64,000 nucleotides of DNA from Arthrobacter bussei. GTDB taxonomy: Bacteria > Actinomycetota > Actinomycetes > Actinomycetales > Micrococcaceae. The notes below the pieces were generated by a model. That model ran no database searches, was not told the origin of the DNA, and worked only from the letters and a program-made list of their open reading frames with translations. The stretch covers positions 186,001 to 250,000 of the forward strand of contig NZ_VJXX01000003.1 in NCBI RefSeq assembly GCF_009377195.2, read 5' to 3'. The position numbers and the translations under genes are program-made. How positions within the stretch are numbered: position 1 is the stretch's first letter; every line of letters begins with the position of its first letter. Positions 47,867 through 57,921 of the stretch are shown in pieces.

Positions 47867-50800
47867 TCCGGCACAACCTCCGCGTCACCGCCGTTGTCGT
47901 AGCCCACAACGGTGCCGAGTACCTTCCGGAGACCCTGGAGGCACTCGAACGCCAAAGCCGCCCGGCCGACTTCTGCGTCGGCGTCGACGCCGGATCAACG
48001 GACCGCTCCGCTTCGATCCTGCAGCTCGACCTGCCGGTCGGGAGCCCCGTGGTCGGCGCGCCTGCCCGGGCGGGCTTCGGCATTGCCGTCCGCTCGGCGG
48101 TCGCCGAGATCCCGTCCCGCCCGTCCGGTGTGGAGGCCGACGACGACTGGCTCTGGCTGCTGCACGACGACGCCGCCCCGGAACCGGATGCCCTCGCCGA
48201 GATGCTGCTCGCCGTCGAGCGCGCGCCGTCCGTGACGGTGGCGGGAGCGAAGCAGGTCGCCTGGGACGATCGACGCGAGCTGGTCGACGTCGGGCTGTCC
48301 ATCAGCAGATGGGCGGAGCGCCTGACCCTGATCGACGTGGACGAGCACGACCAGGGCCAGTACGACGCCCGCAGCGACGTCTTCGCGGTGAATTCCGCCG
48401 GCATGCTGGTCCGCCGCGACGTCTGGGACGAGCTCGGCGGCTTCGACCCCGCACTCCACGGCGTGGGCGACGACATCGACCTCTGCTGGCGGAACCGCGT
48501 CGCCGGTCACCGCGTCGTCGTGGTGCCCTCCGCCACGGTCCGCCATGTCGTCGCAAGGCCCCATCCCGTGTCGACGCCGCGCGCCGCACGCTCGGCCGAG
48601 GTGTACCTGAGGCTCAAGCACGCGCGGCTCTGGGCGGTGCCCTTCCTCGCTGTCGGCGCGGTCCTCGGCGGGTCGGGACGATTCCTGCTCAGCCTTGTGG
48701 CCAAGGACCCGGCGCACGGCGCAGGGCAGCTGCTGGGCAGCCTCGCCGGCGTCTCGCGGCCCGTCAACCTGTTCCGTTCGAGGCGCTCCGTATCCCGCAC
48801 GCGGCGTCGGCCCCGTTCCATCGTCAGGCCTCTGATCACTGCGCGTCGCGACGTCTGGTCCCATCGGAGGTCGGTCCTGGACGCCTTCACGTCGCGCGGC
48901 TCCGCCGGACAGCAGGGGCCCCAGCACGTGGAGGAGTACGTCCCGTCGGGCGACAGCAATGACGACTTCGCCGCCCTCGCCGCCCCTGCGAGGCTCTGGG
49001 TGGGCCTGGGAGCCGTGGCTGCCGTGGTGCTGCTGCTCGCAACAGCCTTCGTGGGCCTGCACAGCCTGATCGGCGCCCCGGCGCTGGCCGGCGGCGCCCT
49101 GCTCCCCGTCGCGGCGACACCGGGTGCCGTCTGGGACAGCGCGACGTCGTGGTGGACAGCCCTCGGCACGGGCCTGGCCGCCCACGCGTCGCCCTTCGCC
49201 TTCGTCCTGTGGCTGCTGTCCCTGCTCGGTCTCGGTTCCGCCAACGCTGCCGTGGTGGTCCTGGTGGTGTGCGCCCTGCCGCTCGCAGGCCTCTCCGCCT
49301 GGTTCGCCGCCGGCGGACTGACGAAGTCCCGCGGGCTCCGGCTGTGGGCGGCGCTGCTCTGGGGCGCCGCACCGACCCTTCAGGTGGCGCTCGGCAGCGG
49401 CCGTCTCGGTAGCCTCATCGCGCACATCCTGCTGCCCCTGGCGCTCCTCGGGGCGGTCCGGGCTGTCGGCGCCGCGCTGGGGTCGCGCCCTGTTCCGGAC
49501 GGCGTCTCCGCACCCGGGACCGGTGGGGTCCGCAGCTGGACCGCCGGAGCCGCGACCGGTCTGCTCCTCGCCCTCGTGACGGCATCCGCCCCTTCACTGT
49601 TGCCCTTCGTGGCCGTAGGACTGGCCTCCGCCCTGCTGATCGGACGGCGACGGACCCGCACGCTCTGGTGGGCACTGCTCCCGGTGGTCGCGCTGCACCT
49701 GCCGTACGTGCTGTCGGCGATCGGGGATCCTCGGGGGCTGCTCGGTGATCCCGGCGTCCCCAGGCCCTTCGAGGCGGCAGCTCCCTGGCAGCAGCTCCTC
49801 GGGTTCCCCGTCGCCTTCGACCCGATGCTGCCGCTCGCCGGAGCGGATCTCCTCGGGGACGGTCCCTGGGCCCTCGTCGCCGCTGTGGTGATCGGCGCAC
49901 CCGTGGTGCTCCTCGCCGCCGCCGCCCTCTTCCTCCCGGGTGGACGCGGCACGGCGGTGCGGTGGTTCTGGGGCCTCGCCGTGCTGGCCTTCGCGCTCGC
50001 GGTGGCCTCGTCCGCGCTTCCCGTGGCCGCCGGCGCGACCAGCCTGATCGGAATCTTCCCCGGGCCGCTGGTCTCCGTCCTGGTCCTGTGCCTGCTCGCT
50101 GCGGCCCTGTCGGGGCTGCCCGGGAGGACGGACGACGTCGTCCGTCCACGCCAGGAGCCGGCACGACGACGCCTCGCTATCGTCGCGGGAGGGCTTGCCC
50201 TCGCTGTCGGGCCGGCGCTCAGCCTCGCGCTGTGGCTCGCCCCGGAGCTCGCGGGTCCGCCCGCGGGCGTCGTCGAACCCGTCGTCATCCCGGGCAGTCC
50301 CACCGAGGCCGCGCCGCTGCCCGGGCCGGGCACCACCGCCTTCGGCACCGCGCTCGGCCTCGAACCCGCAGCCGGACGTCCGCTGCCCGCCACTGCCGCG
50401 GACCGCGGGACCGGGGCCGACCGGACGCGCACGCTGGTCATCACGGTCGACGACGACGACACCGTGGGCGCCTCGCTGATGCGTGGTGCCGGGACGACCC
50501 TGGACGCGCTCAATCCGCTGTACGCCGCGAGGGACCTGCAGGGTGGTAACCCCGTCGCCGTGCGCGAGGACAGTGCGTCGACACGGATCCTCCGCACGAG
50601 CGTCGCCGTGATCGTCGGCGCTACCGGCGCGGATCCACGTGACGACCTGCGGGACCTGGGAGTCGGCTTCGTGGTCCTCCAGCAGTCCGACACCGCAGGA
50701 GATTTCCTGAGCGCCCGGATCGACTCCGTGCCCGGCCTCACCGCCGTGGGTGACACGGATTCCGGCCGGCTGTGGCGTGTCACGCCCGCCACGCTCGAGG

Positions 50801-51345
50801 ACGGGACCGAGGATGCCGGCGGCAGCACGGCCCGTGTCAGGGTGCTCGCCGCCGACGGACTCACCCTTACCGCGGTGCCCTCCGGTCCGGTCCAGGCAGA
50901 AGGCGTCATCAGTCCCGGGCCCGCGGGCAGGACGCTCGCCATCGCGGAGGAGGCCGATCCGGGGTGGCAGGCGACGCTCGACGGTCGACCGTTGGATCGC
51001 GTGTCCGACGGCTGGCGCCAGTCCTTCGCGCTGCCGGCCGAGGGCGGGAACCTCCGGGTGACCTTCGCGAGCCCGTACCAGCCGTGGTCCGAAGCCGTCC
51101 AGGCCGTCGTGATCGGACTGACCCTGCTCCTCGCGATCCCGCTCCCGACGAGGCAACCGGTCACGAAGACGCGGAGCGGGCGCGGCGCCCTGAGGACCCC
51201 GGTCCGCCCACCGGTGGTCGGACGCTCCGGATCCCGCCCGGCGGAGCGTGACGGCCGGACATCGCATCCGCAGACCGTCGGCGACGGCACGGGACGCGAT
51301 GACGACAGGGCGCAGCCGGTGACCAGTGGAAGTGGGTCGGTGTGA
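47863..51345 (+). CDS. Large membrane glycosyltransferase (GT2 family)
   Basis: The N-terminal GT-A domain (~residues 1-260) starts VTAVVVAHNGAEYLPETL and contains LLHDDAAPEPDAL (the DxD-like site) and a GVGDDIDLCWRNR motif. About ten membrane segments follow, then an extracellular beta-rich domain and a final helix (VVIGLTLLLAIPL). Total ~1,160 residues. The start is uncertain: the first plausible codon is CTG 47863 overlapping the whiB stop (CTGA), while GTG 47752 would overlap whiB by over 100 bases. It probably builds a wall or surface glycan. DUF5719 is coupled downstream. Confidence 0.85.
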   Translation: MIRHNLRVTAVVVAHNGAEYLPETLEALERQSRPADFCVGVDAGSTDRSASILQLDLPVGSPVVGAPARAGFGIAVRSAVAEIPSRPSGVEADDDWLWLLHDDAAPEPDALAEMLLAVERAPSVTVAGAKQVAWDDRRELVDVGLSISRWAERLTLIDVDEHDQGQYDARSDVFAVNSAGMLVRRDVWDELGGFDPALHGVGDDIDLCWRNRVAGHRVVVVPSATVRHVVARPHPVSTPRAARSAEVYLRLKHARLWAVPFLAVGAVLGGSGRFLLSLVAKDPAHGAGQLLGSLAGVSRPVNLFRSRRSVSRTRRRPRSIVRPLITARRDVWSHRRSVLDAFTSRGSAGQQGPQHVEEYVPSGDSNDDFAALAAPARLWVGLGAVAAVVLLLATAFVGLHSLIGAPALAGGALLPVAATPGAVWDSATSWWTALGTGLAAHASPFAFVLWLLSLLGLGSANAAVVVLVVCALPLAGLSAWFAAGGLTKSRGLRLWAALLWGAAPTLQVALGSGRLGSLIAHILLPLALLGAVRAVGAALGSRPVPDGVSAPGTGGVRSWTAGAATGLLLALVTASAPSLLPFVAVGLASALLIGRRRTRTLWWALLPVVALHLPYVLSAIGDPRGLLGDPGVPRPFEAAAPWQQLLGFPVAFDPMLPLAGADLLGDGPWALVAAVVIGAPVVLLAAAALFLPGGRGTAVRWFWGLAVLAFALAVASSALPVAAGATSLIGIFPGPLVSVLVLCLLAAALSGLPGRTDDVVRPRQEPARRRLAIVAGGLALAVGPALSLALWLAPELAGPPAGVVEPVVIPGSPTEAAPLPGPGTTAFGTALGLEPAAGRPLPATAADRGTGADRTRTLVITVDDDDTVGASLMRGAGTTLDALNPLYAARDLQGGNPVAVREDSASTRILRTSVAVIVGATGADPRDDLRDLGVGFVVLQQSDTAGDFLSARIDSVPGLTAVGDTDSGRLWRVTPATLEDGTEDAGGSTARVRVLAADGLTLTAVPSGPVQAEGVISPGPAGRTLAIAEEADPGWQATLDGRPLDRVSDGWRQSFALPAEGGNLRVTFASPYQPWSEAVQAVVIGLTLLLAIPLPTRQPVTKTRSGRGALRTPVRPPVVGRSGSRPAERDGRTSHPQTVGDGTGRDDDRAQPVTSGSGSV

Positions 51346-53486
51346 TGTGGGGACGCAAGAGGCAGGCCGCGCCGACCGGTGACGCTCGCCCGGATACAGC
51401 TGCGCAGGCTCCTGACGGCGCGGCCGAGGAAGCAGCAGCGGATCGTTCGGCTGCGGGGGCGCCGGCCGCGTCGACGACCCTGTCGACGAACCCATCGACG
51501 ACTGTTCCGGCGGACGACGACACCGGCACTGACCCTGCGGCCACCTCCCCTGACCTTGTCGCGTCCGGCGCTTCCGATGAATCAGCCGATCGGGCTGATG
51601 ACGTCGTCGGGCCCGACGCCGAATTTGTCGCCGAGCCCGTGGATCGCGCTGATGACGCCGCCGAGCCCGACGCCGAACCTGTCGCCGGGCCCGTCGATCC
51701 CGCTGATGACGCCGCCGAACCTGTCATCGAGCCCGCCCCTGGCGCCCGTGACGCCCCCGATGCCCCCGAGCTCGCCGTCGTCGAGTCCCGCACCGTTGAC
51801 ACCGCCTCCCCATCCATCGACTCCGCGGTGGCCGCGCGCGCCGTCGCCCGGGACAGGGCGGCAGGAACGGGTACCGCTGCCGGTCGCCGGGCCCGACTCG
51901 GGGTCGCTGTGGGTGCCGCGACGGGCGTCGTCCTGCTGGCCGCGACCGCTGCCATCGCCTCCGGCGCCGTGGACGATGTGCTTCCGCGTCCCTCCGCCCA
52001 GGCCCTGGCCGTCCCGGCCGCGGCGGTGCCCGCAGGTGACTACTCGGCCGTCTGCCCGGCGCCACCCCGTCTCCTCGAGGCGACGGTGGACGGCGGCGAT
52101 CCGCAGTTCAGTCCGGCATCTTCGACCGCGAAGACCACGGTGTCGGGCCTGGTGCTCAGCGACCTGAGTGCCACCGTGACCGGAAGCGGACTCCTGCCCG
52201 TGGGCGGTGAGGAGCCGCTCGCGCTCATCCAGCCGTTCACGTCCGAGTCCTCGCAGGTGGGCGACGCGCCCGCCAGCAGCGGTGAGGACGGACTCACGAC
52301 CCGGATCGCGGGGACGGTGGACGGGGTGGCGGTCGACGCACCATCGGTCCTCCGGGCCCAGCCGCAGGGCGGGCTCACGCCCGTCGCCGCGGCGACCGCC
52401 ACCTACTCGGCGAAGGACGGCGACCTGCGCGGCCTCGCAGCCACCGCGTGCCAGGTGCCGTCGAACGATTTCTGGCTCATGGGGGCGTCGACGACGGTGG
52501 GGGAGACATCCGTGCTCACCCTCACCAACCCGACGGTGACCCCCGCGACGGTGACTCTCGAGCTGTTCGGGCGGGAGGGCCCCATCGATGCGGCCGGCCT
52601 GCGCGGCCAGCTCGTCGCCCCCGGTGAGACACGGCAGATCGTACTCGCGGGACTCGCGGGCAACCAGGACCATGTCGCGCTGCGCGTCCGCAGCGACGGC
52701 GGGCGCATCGCCGGTATCATCCAGCAGAGCGTGCTCCGCGGACTCACGCCCGGCGGTGTCGAACTGCTGTCACCGGCCACCACCGCCGGGGTCACGCAGG
52801 TGGTACCCGGCGTCGTCGTCCAGGATCCGGACACGGCCCGGCGCATCCGCGACCAGGACGGCTACGCGACCGCCGCCCCTGAGCTCCAGGTGCTCGTCCC
52901 GGGGTCGAGCGATGCGGTGCTGGACATCAAGGTGTACGGCCCGGACGGGGAGGTGTCCCTGCCCGACGGTGGTGTCGCCACCGCCGCTGCAGGCTCTGTG
53001 ACCACGGTCCCGCTCGCCGCGCTGCCGGAGGGCAACTACACGATCGCGGTGACCTCCGACGTCTCGATCGTCGCCGGGGCGAGGGTCACGCGCGGCATCG
53101 ACGACGGCGAGCCCGTCGACTTCGCGGGAGCACGCTCGGCCGTACGGCTCGGCAGCGACCACGCCGTGGCCCTGGCCGAAGGGGTCGACACGGCTCTGGT
53201 GCTGGGGGCACCGACGGGCAGGGGAGAGGTGACACTGACGCCCGTCTCGGCCGACGGCGCGCTCGGTCAGCCGGTCGTCATCGGCATCGCCGGGGGTACC
53301 TCGATCACCGTGCCCTCGTCCTCGCTCGGCGCAGCGGCGGCGGGAGTGGTCATCAACGCGACGGGTGACCCGGTGTACGGCGCGCAGGTCATGACGACAC
53401 CGGGCGCTGGGGCAGGCATCTCGGTCGCGAGCGTCGCCCCGGGTGCCGGCGGAGCGCAGAGCATCCCCGTGGAGCTGGGCTACTGA
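51342..53486 (+). CDS. DUF5719 family membrane protein
   Basis: Starts at GTG 51342 (or ATG 51345), overlapping the GT2 stop. It is 714 residues: a disordered, acidic N-terminal ~180 residues with an internal tandem repeat, a membrane helix (VGAATGVVLLAATAAIAS, ~190-208), and a large extracellular beta-rich domain of about 500 residues. The family has no known function. It always follows the GT2 membrane glycosyltransferase in Actinobacteria I have seen, so a role in the same surface glycan is likely (inference). Confidence 0.85.
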   Translation: MMWGRKRQAAPTGDARPDTAAQAPDGAAEEAAADRSAAGAPAASTTLSTNPSTTVPADDDTGTDPAATSPDLVASGASDESADRADDVVGPDAEFVAEPVDRADDAAEPDAEPVAGPVDPADDAAEPVIEPAPGARDAPDAPELAVVESRTVDTASPSIDSAVAARAVARDRAAGTGTAAGRRARLGVAVGAATGVVLLAATAAIASGAVDDVLPRPSAQALAVPAAAVPAGDYSAVCPAPPRLLEATVDGGDPQFSPASSTAKTTVSGLVLSDLSATVTGSGLLPVGGEEPLALIQPFTSESSQVGDAPASSGEDGLTTRIAGTVDGVAVDAPSVLRAQPQGGLTPVAAATATYSAKDGDLRGLAATACQVPSNDFWLMGASTTVGETSVLTLTNPTVTPATVTLELFGREGPIDAAGLRGQLVAPGETRQIVLAGLAGNQDHVALRVRSDGGRIAGIIQQSVLRGLTPGGVELLSPATTAGVTQVVPGVVVQDPDTARRIRDQDGYATAAPELQVLVPGSSDAVLDIKVYGPDGEVSLPDGGVATAAAGSVTTVPLAALPEGNYTIAVTSDVSIVAGARVTRGIDDGEPVDFAGARSAVRLGSDHAVALAEGVDTALVLGAPTGRGEVTLTPVSADGALGQPVVIGIAGGTSITVPSSSLGAAAAGVVINATGDPVYGAQVMTTPGAGAGISVASVAPGAGGAQSIPVELGY
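51594..51740 (+). repeat. 54-bp tandem repeat inside the DUF5719 gene
   Basis: Units starting at 51594, 51648 and 51702 share GCTGATGACG followed by GCC-rich codons. Two are full 54-bp units and the third is partial. It codes for the acidic 18-residue repeat ADDAAEPDAEPVAG..PVD. Confidence 0.75.
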
Positions 53487-53571
53487 CCCGATCAGCGCGC
53501 AGTGGAGCGGTCCGGGCGACGCCTGAAGACGGGGACTCGCGAGCCGACGGCAGCGGTGGCCCTCCGGGGCC

Positions 53572-54066
53572 TCAGGCCTGAGAGCGTCCGTAGGCCGGGT
53601 CGACGGCCTCGGGAGAGAGGCCCATGAGTTCCGCGGTCTGCTCGACCACGACATCGTGCACCAGCTCGTTGACCGGCATGAGCGACTTGGCGGCCATGAG
53701 GACCGGGTGCCGGTAGATCGTGATGACGGCGGGCCGGCCGGGAGCGGCGGGTGTGCACGAGCCGAGCAGATCCTTCAGCTCGTCGGCGGTCATCTCCTCG
53801 AGGCCGTCCGGGATCTCCTGCACCACGATCTGGAGATCGTGGATGCGCTCGCCCCACAGCCGCTCGAGTCGCTGCGCGGACTCCATCACCCAGTCGTCGA
53901 ACTGCTCCGACCGGGAGCGTGATCCCGGGAGGTGGGGCGGGAGCAGCGTCCCACGTAGCCCACGGCCCCGCCGGTTGCGGCGGCGTTCGTAGAAGGACCT
54001 CGCGGGGCGTCCCTCGGAGGACGACGGATCGGTCAGGTCGACCGAAAAAGTGGACTCATCCTGCAT
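53572..54066 (-). CDS. Metallopeptidase-like (DUF1025/zincin fold) protein with degenerate active site
   Basis: 164 residues. The body matches the actinobacterial family next to DUF3499 (FDDWVMESAQRLERLW, VVQEIPDGLE, ITIYRHPVLMAA). Most zincins have HExxH here; this protein has H137-D-V-V-V-E-Q (HDVVVEQTAE, 137-146), so the second metal ligand is missing and it is unlikely to be a protease as annotated for homologues. The first ~50 residues are basic (YERRRNRRGRGLRG). It is transcribed against DUF5719 and divergently from DUF3499. Confidence 0.85.
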   Translation of the reverse strand: MQDESTFSVDLTDPSSSEGRPARSFYERRRNRRGRGLRGTLLPPHLPGSRSRSEQFDDWVMESAQRLERLWGERIHDLQIVVQEIPDGLEEMTADELKDLLGSCTPAAPGRPAVITIYRHPVLMAAKSLMPVNELVHDVVVEQTAELMGLSPEAVDPAYGRSQA

Positions 54067-54176
54067 GTAAAGACTCTAAGCCTTCGATCACGGGCCCGCA
54101 CTCCATCGGTCAACGGACACCGCACGGGTGCGCCGGTGGCGGCCGATCATGTCGCAGGCCGGTAGGCTTGCCGATC

Positions 54177-54560
54177 GTGGGATCACTCCGTCAATGCTCC
54201 AGATCAGCCTGCCAGCGGTCGGCGGTAGCCACTCTGACCTATGTCTACGGTGACTCCACCGCCGTCCTCGGCCCGCTGGCCACCTACGCCGAGCCGCACA
54301 CCTACGACCTCTGCGCCATCCATGCGGAACGACTGACCGTCCCGCGCGGATGGGAGGTCGTGCGACTGACCCTCCCCGATGCCGTGCCCGAGCACAATTC
54401 GGACGATCTGCTGGCGCTCGCGGACGCCGTCCGCGAAGCCGCGGCGGAACCCAGGACCGAGCCGGCCGTACCCCAGCAGCGCGGCAGCAGGGCTCCGATG
54501 GAACCGCCCGCAGGCGCCGGTCCCCGCCGCGGCCACCTCAGGATCCTCCGGGAGCCCTGA
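54177..54560 (+). CDS. DUF3499 family protein
   Basis: This is a 127-residue actinobacterial protein. The N-terminus RQCSRSACQRSAVATLTYVYGDSTAVLG with two cysteines, and YDLCAIHAERLTVPRGWEV, suggest a small zinc ribbon. The C-terminal tail is Pro/Arg-rich. GTG 54177 follows TAGGCT by eight bases, with no Shine-Dalgarno sequence (probably leaderless). In most Actinobacteria a phosphomannomutase gene follows; here Trm112 follows directly. Confidence 0.9.
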   Translation: MGSLRQCSRSACQRSAVATLTYVYGDSTAVLGPLATYAEPHTYDLCAIHAERLTVPRGWEVVRLTLPDAVPEHNSDDLLALADAVREAAAEPRTEPAVPQQRGSRAPMEPPAGAGPRRGHLRILREP

Positions 54561-54664
54561 GGCAGGTCCCGCGGTCGGCGACCAGGAGTCCGTCGATTGA
54601 GGCCGTCGGAAGGCCTCGCGGTAGAATCGACGGAGTGTCTCCGTCCCCGAGCGAAAGCTGAACC

Positions 54665-54856
54665 ATGGCGCATCTCCCAGCACAGCTGCTCGACGTCCTC
54701 CGGTGTCCCGTGACGGGCGCGAAGCTCATCCAGGATGGCGACGTGCTCAGGTCGGCCTCGCCGGGGCCCGACGGCAAGACCCCCACCTACGGACTGGACG
54801 AAGGCATCCCGGTGCTCCTCCGCGCCGAACTACTGGACGGTGCCGCCCGCTCCTGA
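54665..54856 (+). CDS. Trm112 family protein
   Basis: A 63-residue zinc-finger-like protein (LLDVLRCPVTGAKLI...YGLDEGIPVLL). Trm112 proteins activate partner methyltransferases in other organisms. Only one Cys of the usual cysteines is present, so the zinc site is reduced, as is common in bacteria. A -10-like TAGAAT lies at 54622-54627. Confidence 0.88.
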   Translation: MAHLPAQLLDVLRCPVTGAKLIQDGDVLRSASPGPDGKTPTYGLDEGIPVLLRAELLDGAARS

Positions 54857-54924
54857 CGACGGGAAGCATCCCCGTGAGCAGTACGGCCCCGCACACTCCG
54901 AACCACAGCTAGGAACCGCAGACC

Positions 54925-56424
<1,500 letters not shown>

Positions 56425-56454
56425 TCGCCGGATCCGTCCATCGGACCGACAGGT

Positions 56455-56492
56455 CGGCCGCTGCCGGAGCCCCAGGGCTCGGGCAGCGGCCG
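56455..56492. terminator. ahcY terminator
   Basis: CGGCCGCTGCCGGAGCCC (56455-56472) pairs with 56475-56492 with a single mismatch; the loop is the two bases CA (larger in reality). 30 bases after the ahcY stop. Confidence 0.75.
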
Positions 56493-56583
56493 AATCGTTG
56501 TCGAAAACGGGCCGGTACCTGCGGAGCCCGGCAGCCGCCGTCGCGTAAAATCGCTGGGGGCAGCTACGGTGAGGGGCACACGC

Positions 56584-57921
56584 ATGCGCATGAAACAGGA
56601 GTCCGGCGGGGATGCGGCACGCCGTAAGGGCTGGAAGGTCGCGGCGATCGGCGCTGCCGCGGTCGTGGTGGTCGGAGGTGGCGTGGGAATCGCCAGGGCG
56701 TCGCCCTGGGACGACGGGACGTCGTCGTCCTCGTCCGCACCTTCGTCAGCACCGTCGTCGACGTCGCCCACCTCGGCCGGATCCGGTGCTGATCCCACGG
56801 CCGGCGCTTCGACGAAACCCGCCGACCCTTCGGTGAGCGCGGCGCCCCCGGCTCCGGACGCCGCGCAGCTCACCGTCGGTCTCACCCCGACCGATCAGGC
56901 CTACGCCGTGAATCCGGCCACCGTCGCCGCGATCACCGTCACGGGCGGCACACTGGAGGCGGTCGAGCTCGTCCCACGAGCGGGCGGAATCGCTGTTGCC
57001 GGGGAGATCTCCGCGGAGGGCGGAACCTGGACGGCGACGGAGCGCCTCGCATTCAACACCGAGTACCTGTTCTCCTACACGGTCCGCGACTCCGCCGGCC
57101 AGTCCCAGCGGCAGACCTCGTCCTTCGTGACCGTCGAACCGGCCAATGAGGCGGACGCCGCGATGTTCCCGCGCGACGGCAGCACCGTCGGGACCGGCCA
57201 GCCGCTCGAATTCACCTTCAGCGAGCCCGTCGTGAACCGGGCCGAGGTGGAGAAGGCCATCACCGTGACCAGTACGAGCGGCCAACCGGGCGCCTTCTAC
57301 TGGATCTCCGACACCAAGGTCCGCTACCGGCCGGAAACCTTCTGGGCCCCGAACAGCACCATCACGGTCACCGCGAACCTCTTCGGCGTCGACCTCGGCA
57401 ACGGCATGATCGGCAACGGTGACACCGCCATGACGGTGAAGACGCACAACACGCGTCTCGCCGTCGTCGACAACGCCACGAAGACCATGAACGTCTACCT
57501 CGACGGGACGCTGGACCGCACCTTCCCCGTGACGCTCGGCACGGAGGACTGGCCGTCCACCGAGGGCTACATGGTGGTCATGGAACACTACGAGTCGACG
57601 AGGTTCACGGCCGAGTCGATCGGGCTGAAGCCGGGCGATCCCGCCTACTACCCCCCGACGGTGGTGAACCACGCCAGCAGGCTCAGCCTGGGCGGCGCCT
57701 TCGTGCATGAAGCCCTCCCCGCCGCGCAGGTGGCGCTCGGCAGCATCAACGTCTCGCACGGGTGCATCGGCATGTCGCCCGAGGGCGCCGAGTACTTCTA
57801 CAATACGTTCGGCCCGGGCGACGTGGTGCAGATCCTGAACACCGACTACGGACCCATGTACGTGTGGGACGGGTTCGGCGACTGGAACGTCCCCTGGAAC
57901 GAGTGGGTCAACCAGCCCTAG
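56584..57921 (+). CDS. L,D-transpeptidase with Ig-like domains
   Basis: Forms 3-3 cross-links in peptidoglycan. Length 445. An N-terminal signal-anchor (KVAAIGAAAVVVVGGGVGIA, ~14-33) is followed by a Ser/Thr/Pro-rich linker, two Ig-like domains of the mycobacterial LdtMt2 type, and the YkuD domain with the catalytic motif SHGCIG (H392, C394). ATG 56584 has GAGGGG 7 bases upstream. It shares its last bases with the convergent RDD gene: the palindrome CTAG (57918-57921) carries both stop codons. Confidence 0.92.
   Translation: MRMKQESGGDAARRKGWKVAAIGAAAVVVVGGGVGIARASPWDDGTSSSSSAPSSAPSSTSPTSAGSGADPTAGASTKPADPSVSAAPPAPDAAQLTVGLTPTDQAYAVNPATVAAITVTGGTLEAVELVPRAGGIAVAGEISAEGGTWTATERLAFNTEYLFSYTVRDSAGQSQRQTSSFVTVEPANEADAAMFPRDGSTVGTGQPLEFTFSEPVVNRAEVEKAITVTSTSGQPGAFYWISDTKVRYRPETFWAPNSTITVTANLFGVDLGNGMIGNGDTAMTVKTHNTRLAVVDNATKTMNVYLDGTLDRTFPVTLGTEDWPSTEGYMVVMEHYESTRFTAESIGLKPGDPAYYPPTVVNHASRLSLGGAFVHEALPAAQVALGSINVSHGCIGMSPEGAEYFYNTFGPGDVVQILNTDYGPMYVWDGFGDWNVPWNEWVNQP

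Noticed and set aside
49594-51495. Minus-strand ORF of over 600 codons opposite the GT2 gene
   Set aside because: Shadow frame; no start signal, no recognisable motifs, and low-complexity composition.
51594-51740. Possible CRISPR or VNTR array
   Set aside because: The units are contiguous, in frame, without unique spacers; this is a coding tandem repeat.
54857-54924. Possible SAH riboswitch before ahcY
   Set aside because: The 68-base gap has no conserved SAH-riboswitch core or suitable stems.
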